Assembly: GCF_002005305.1 (NCBI RefSeq)
Contig: NZ_CP014782.1
Location: 4,154,001-4,218,000, forward strand
Direction of reading: 5' to 3'
Source of the DNA: Shewanella psychrophila
Lineage (GTDB): Bacteria; Pseudomonadota; Gammaproteobacteria; Enterobacterales; Shewanellaceae
DNA: 64,000 nucleotides
Shown here: positions 63,747 through 64,000 of the stretch, in pieces
Numbering within the stretch: the first letter of the stretch is position 1
How the letters are laid out: each line of letters begins with the position of its first letter
Notes under the pieces: model-generated
Told to the model about the DNA's origin: nothing
What the model saw: only the letters and a program-made list of their open reading frames with translations
The model's database searches: none
Program-made: the position numbers and the translations under genes

Positions 63747-64000
63747 ATGCCGGTACTTGATAATGCCCAACAGGGAACCAGAGGTGGATTCACCGAGAGT
63801 TTGCTCTCCATTGGCTCTGCACAAGTGCTGGGACGGATTATTAGATTTTCCTCTAGTATCATCTTGGCTCATCTGCTTACACCTGAAGTATTCGGTGAAG
63901 TCGCCATCATACTTGCCTGCTTTGAACTCATCAGTGCACTGATTGGGCGTATGACTTCATTACCTTTGCTAAAAATGGACGATATAACCTACCATTCTGC
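63747..64000 (+). CDS. Oligosaccharide flippase / polysaccharide transporter, N-terminal part (partial)
   Basis: The first 84 codons of a gene that runs out of the window. GAGGAG precedes the ATG at 63747. The sequence GFTESLLSIGSAQVLGRIIR then FSSSIILAHLLTPEVFGEVAIILAC is typical of the first two membrane helices of Wzx-like (MVF/MATE-type) polysaccharide transporters. It confirms that a second polysaccharide locus starts here, directly after the regulatory genes. Confidence 0.8.
   Translation, partial: MPVLDNAQQGTRGGFTESLLSIGSAQVLGRIIRFSSSIILAHLLTPEVFGEVAIILACFELISALIGRMTSLPLLKMDDITYHS

Overview
The window looks like chromosomal DNA of a marine gammaproteobacterium, most likely a Shewanella. 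The basis is the gene content and order (sstT, cheV, gltX beside Glu/Ala and Val tRNA clusters, a DctPQM TRAP operon with dctBD, a phhA-phhB-tyrR / fahA-maiA phenylalanine-tyrosine block, wzi), moderate G+C and strong Shewanella-type protein signatures. Species cannot be decided from sequence alone.

Layout. 1-6.8 kb: end of an exopolysaccharide/O-antigen operon (export protein tail, ligase/polymerase, two GT4 glycosyltransferases, flippase, PEGA-OmpA lipoprotein), densely overlapped. 6.9-15 kb: housekeeping genes on the minus strand (sstT, cheV, cardiolipin-synthase-like PLD, a protein phosphatase, a DEAD-box helicase, ogt and an Ada-AlkA fusion). 15.2-17 kb: ABC exporter. 17.05-19.17 kb: an IS982-type element that appears to be split near its 3' end by an IS630-type element. 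19.3-22.9 kb: a minus-strand Ala-Glu4-Ala tRNA operon, gltX and three tRNA-Val. 23-34.1 kb: MFS genes, a sigma-54-controlled TRAP dicarboxylate transporter with its DctB/DctD system, a LysR gene and an FKBP. 34.2-39.5 kb: aromatic amino-acid catabolism under TyrR, with a MITE in front of fahA. 39.9-45.8 kb: galU-galE, a NapF-like ferredoxin, a bactofilin, a DUF2982-like gene, elyC and a fructokinase, with two tandem-repeat arrays. 46.2-51.3 kb: a decayed beta-glucoside utilisation locus (GH3 and GPH-transporter pseudogenes fused head to head, an intact LacI regulator, a halogenase remnant). 51.6-53.9 kb: wzi and a PHP phosphatase. 54-64 kb: a regulatory cassette and the start of a second polysaccharide locus.

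The most interesting region is 54-64 kb. A PhnD-like periplasmic protein, a hybrid kinase with its own HPt domain and a LuxO/SypG-like sigma-54 activator form one minus-strand operon. Divergent to it are a REC-PP2C phosphatase, an RsbW-like kinase and a STAS protein, a partner switch resembling SypE/SypA of Vibrio fischeri but with SypE split into two proteins. Four sigma-54-type promoters stand in front of the phnD-like, REC-PP2C, STAS and flippase genes. Perfect or one-mismatch copies of the LuxO operator pattern TTGCA-N3-TGCAA lie 85-130 bp upstream of them. This predicts a self-regulated LuxO-type circuit that switches on a matrix polysaccharide. Other notable items are a 74-bp array built from copies of a gene start, the deletion fusion at about 47.7 kb, and a MITE that shares its ends with the IS630 element.
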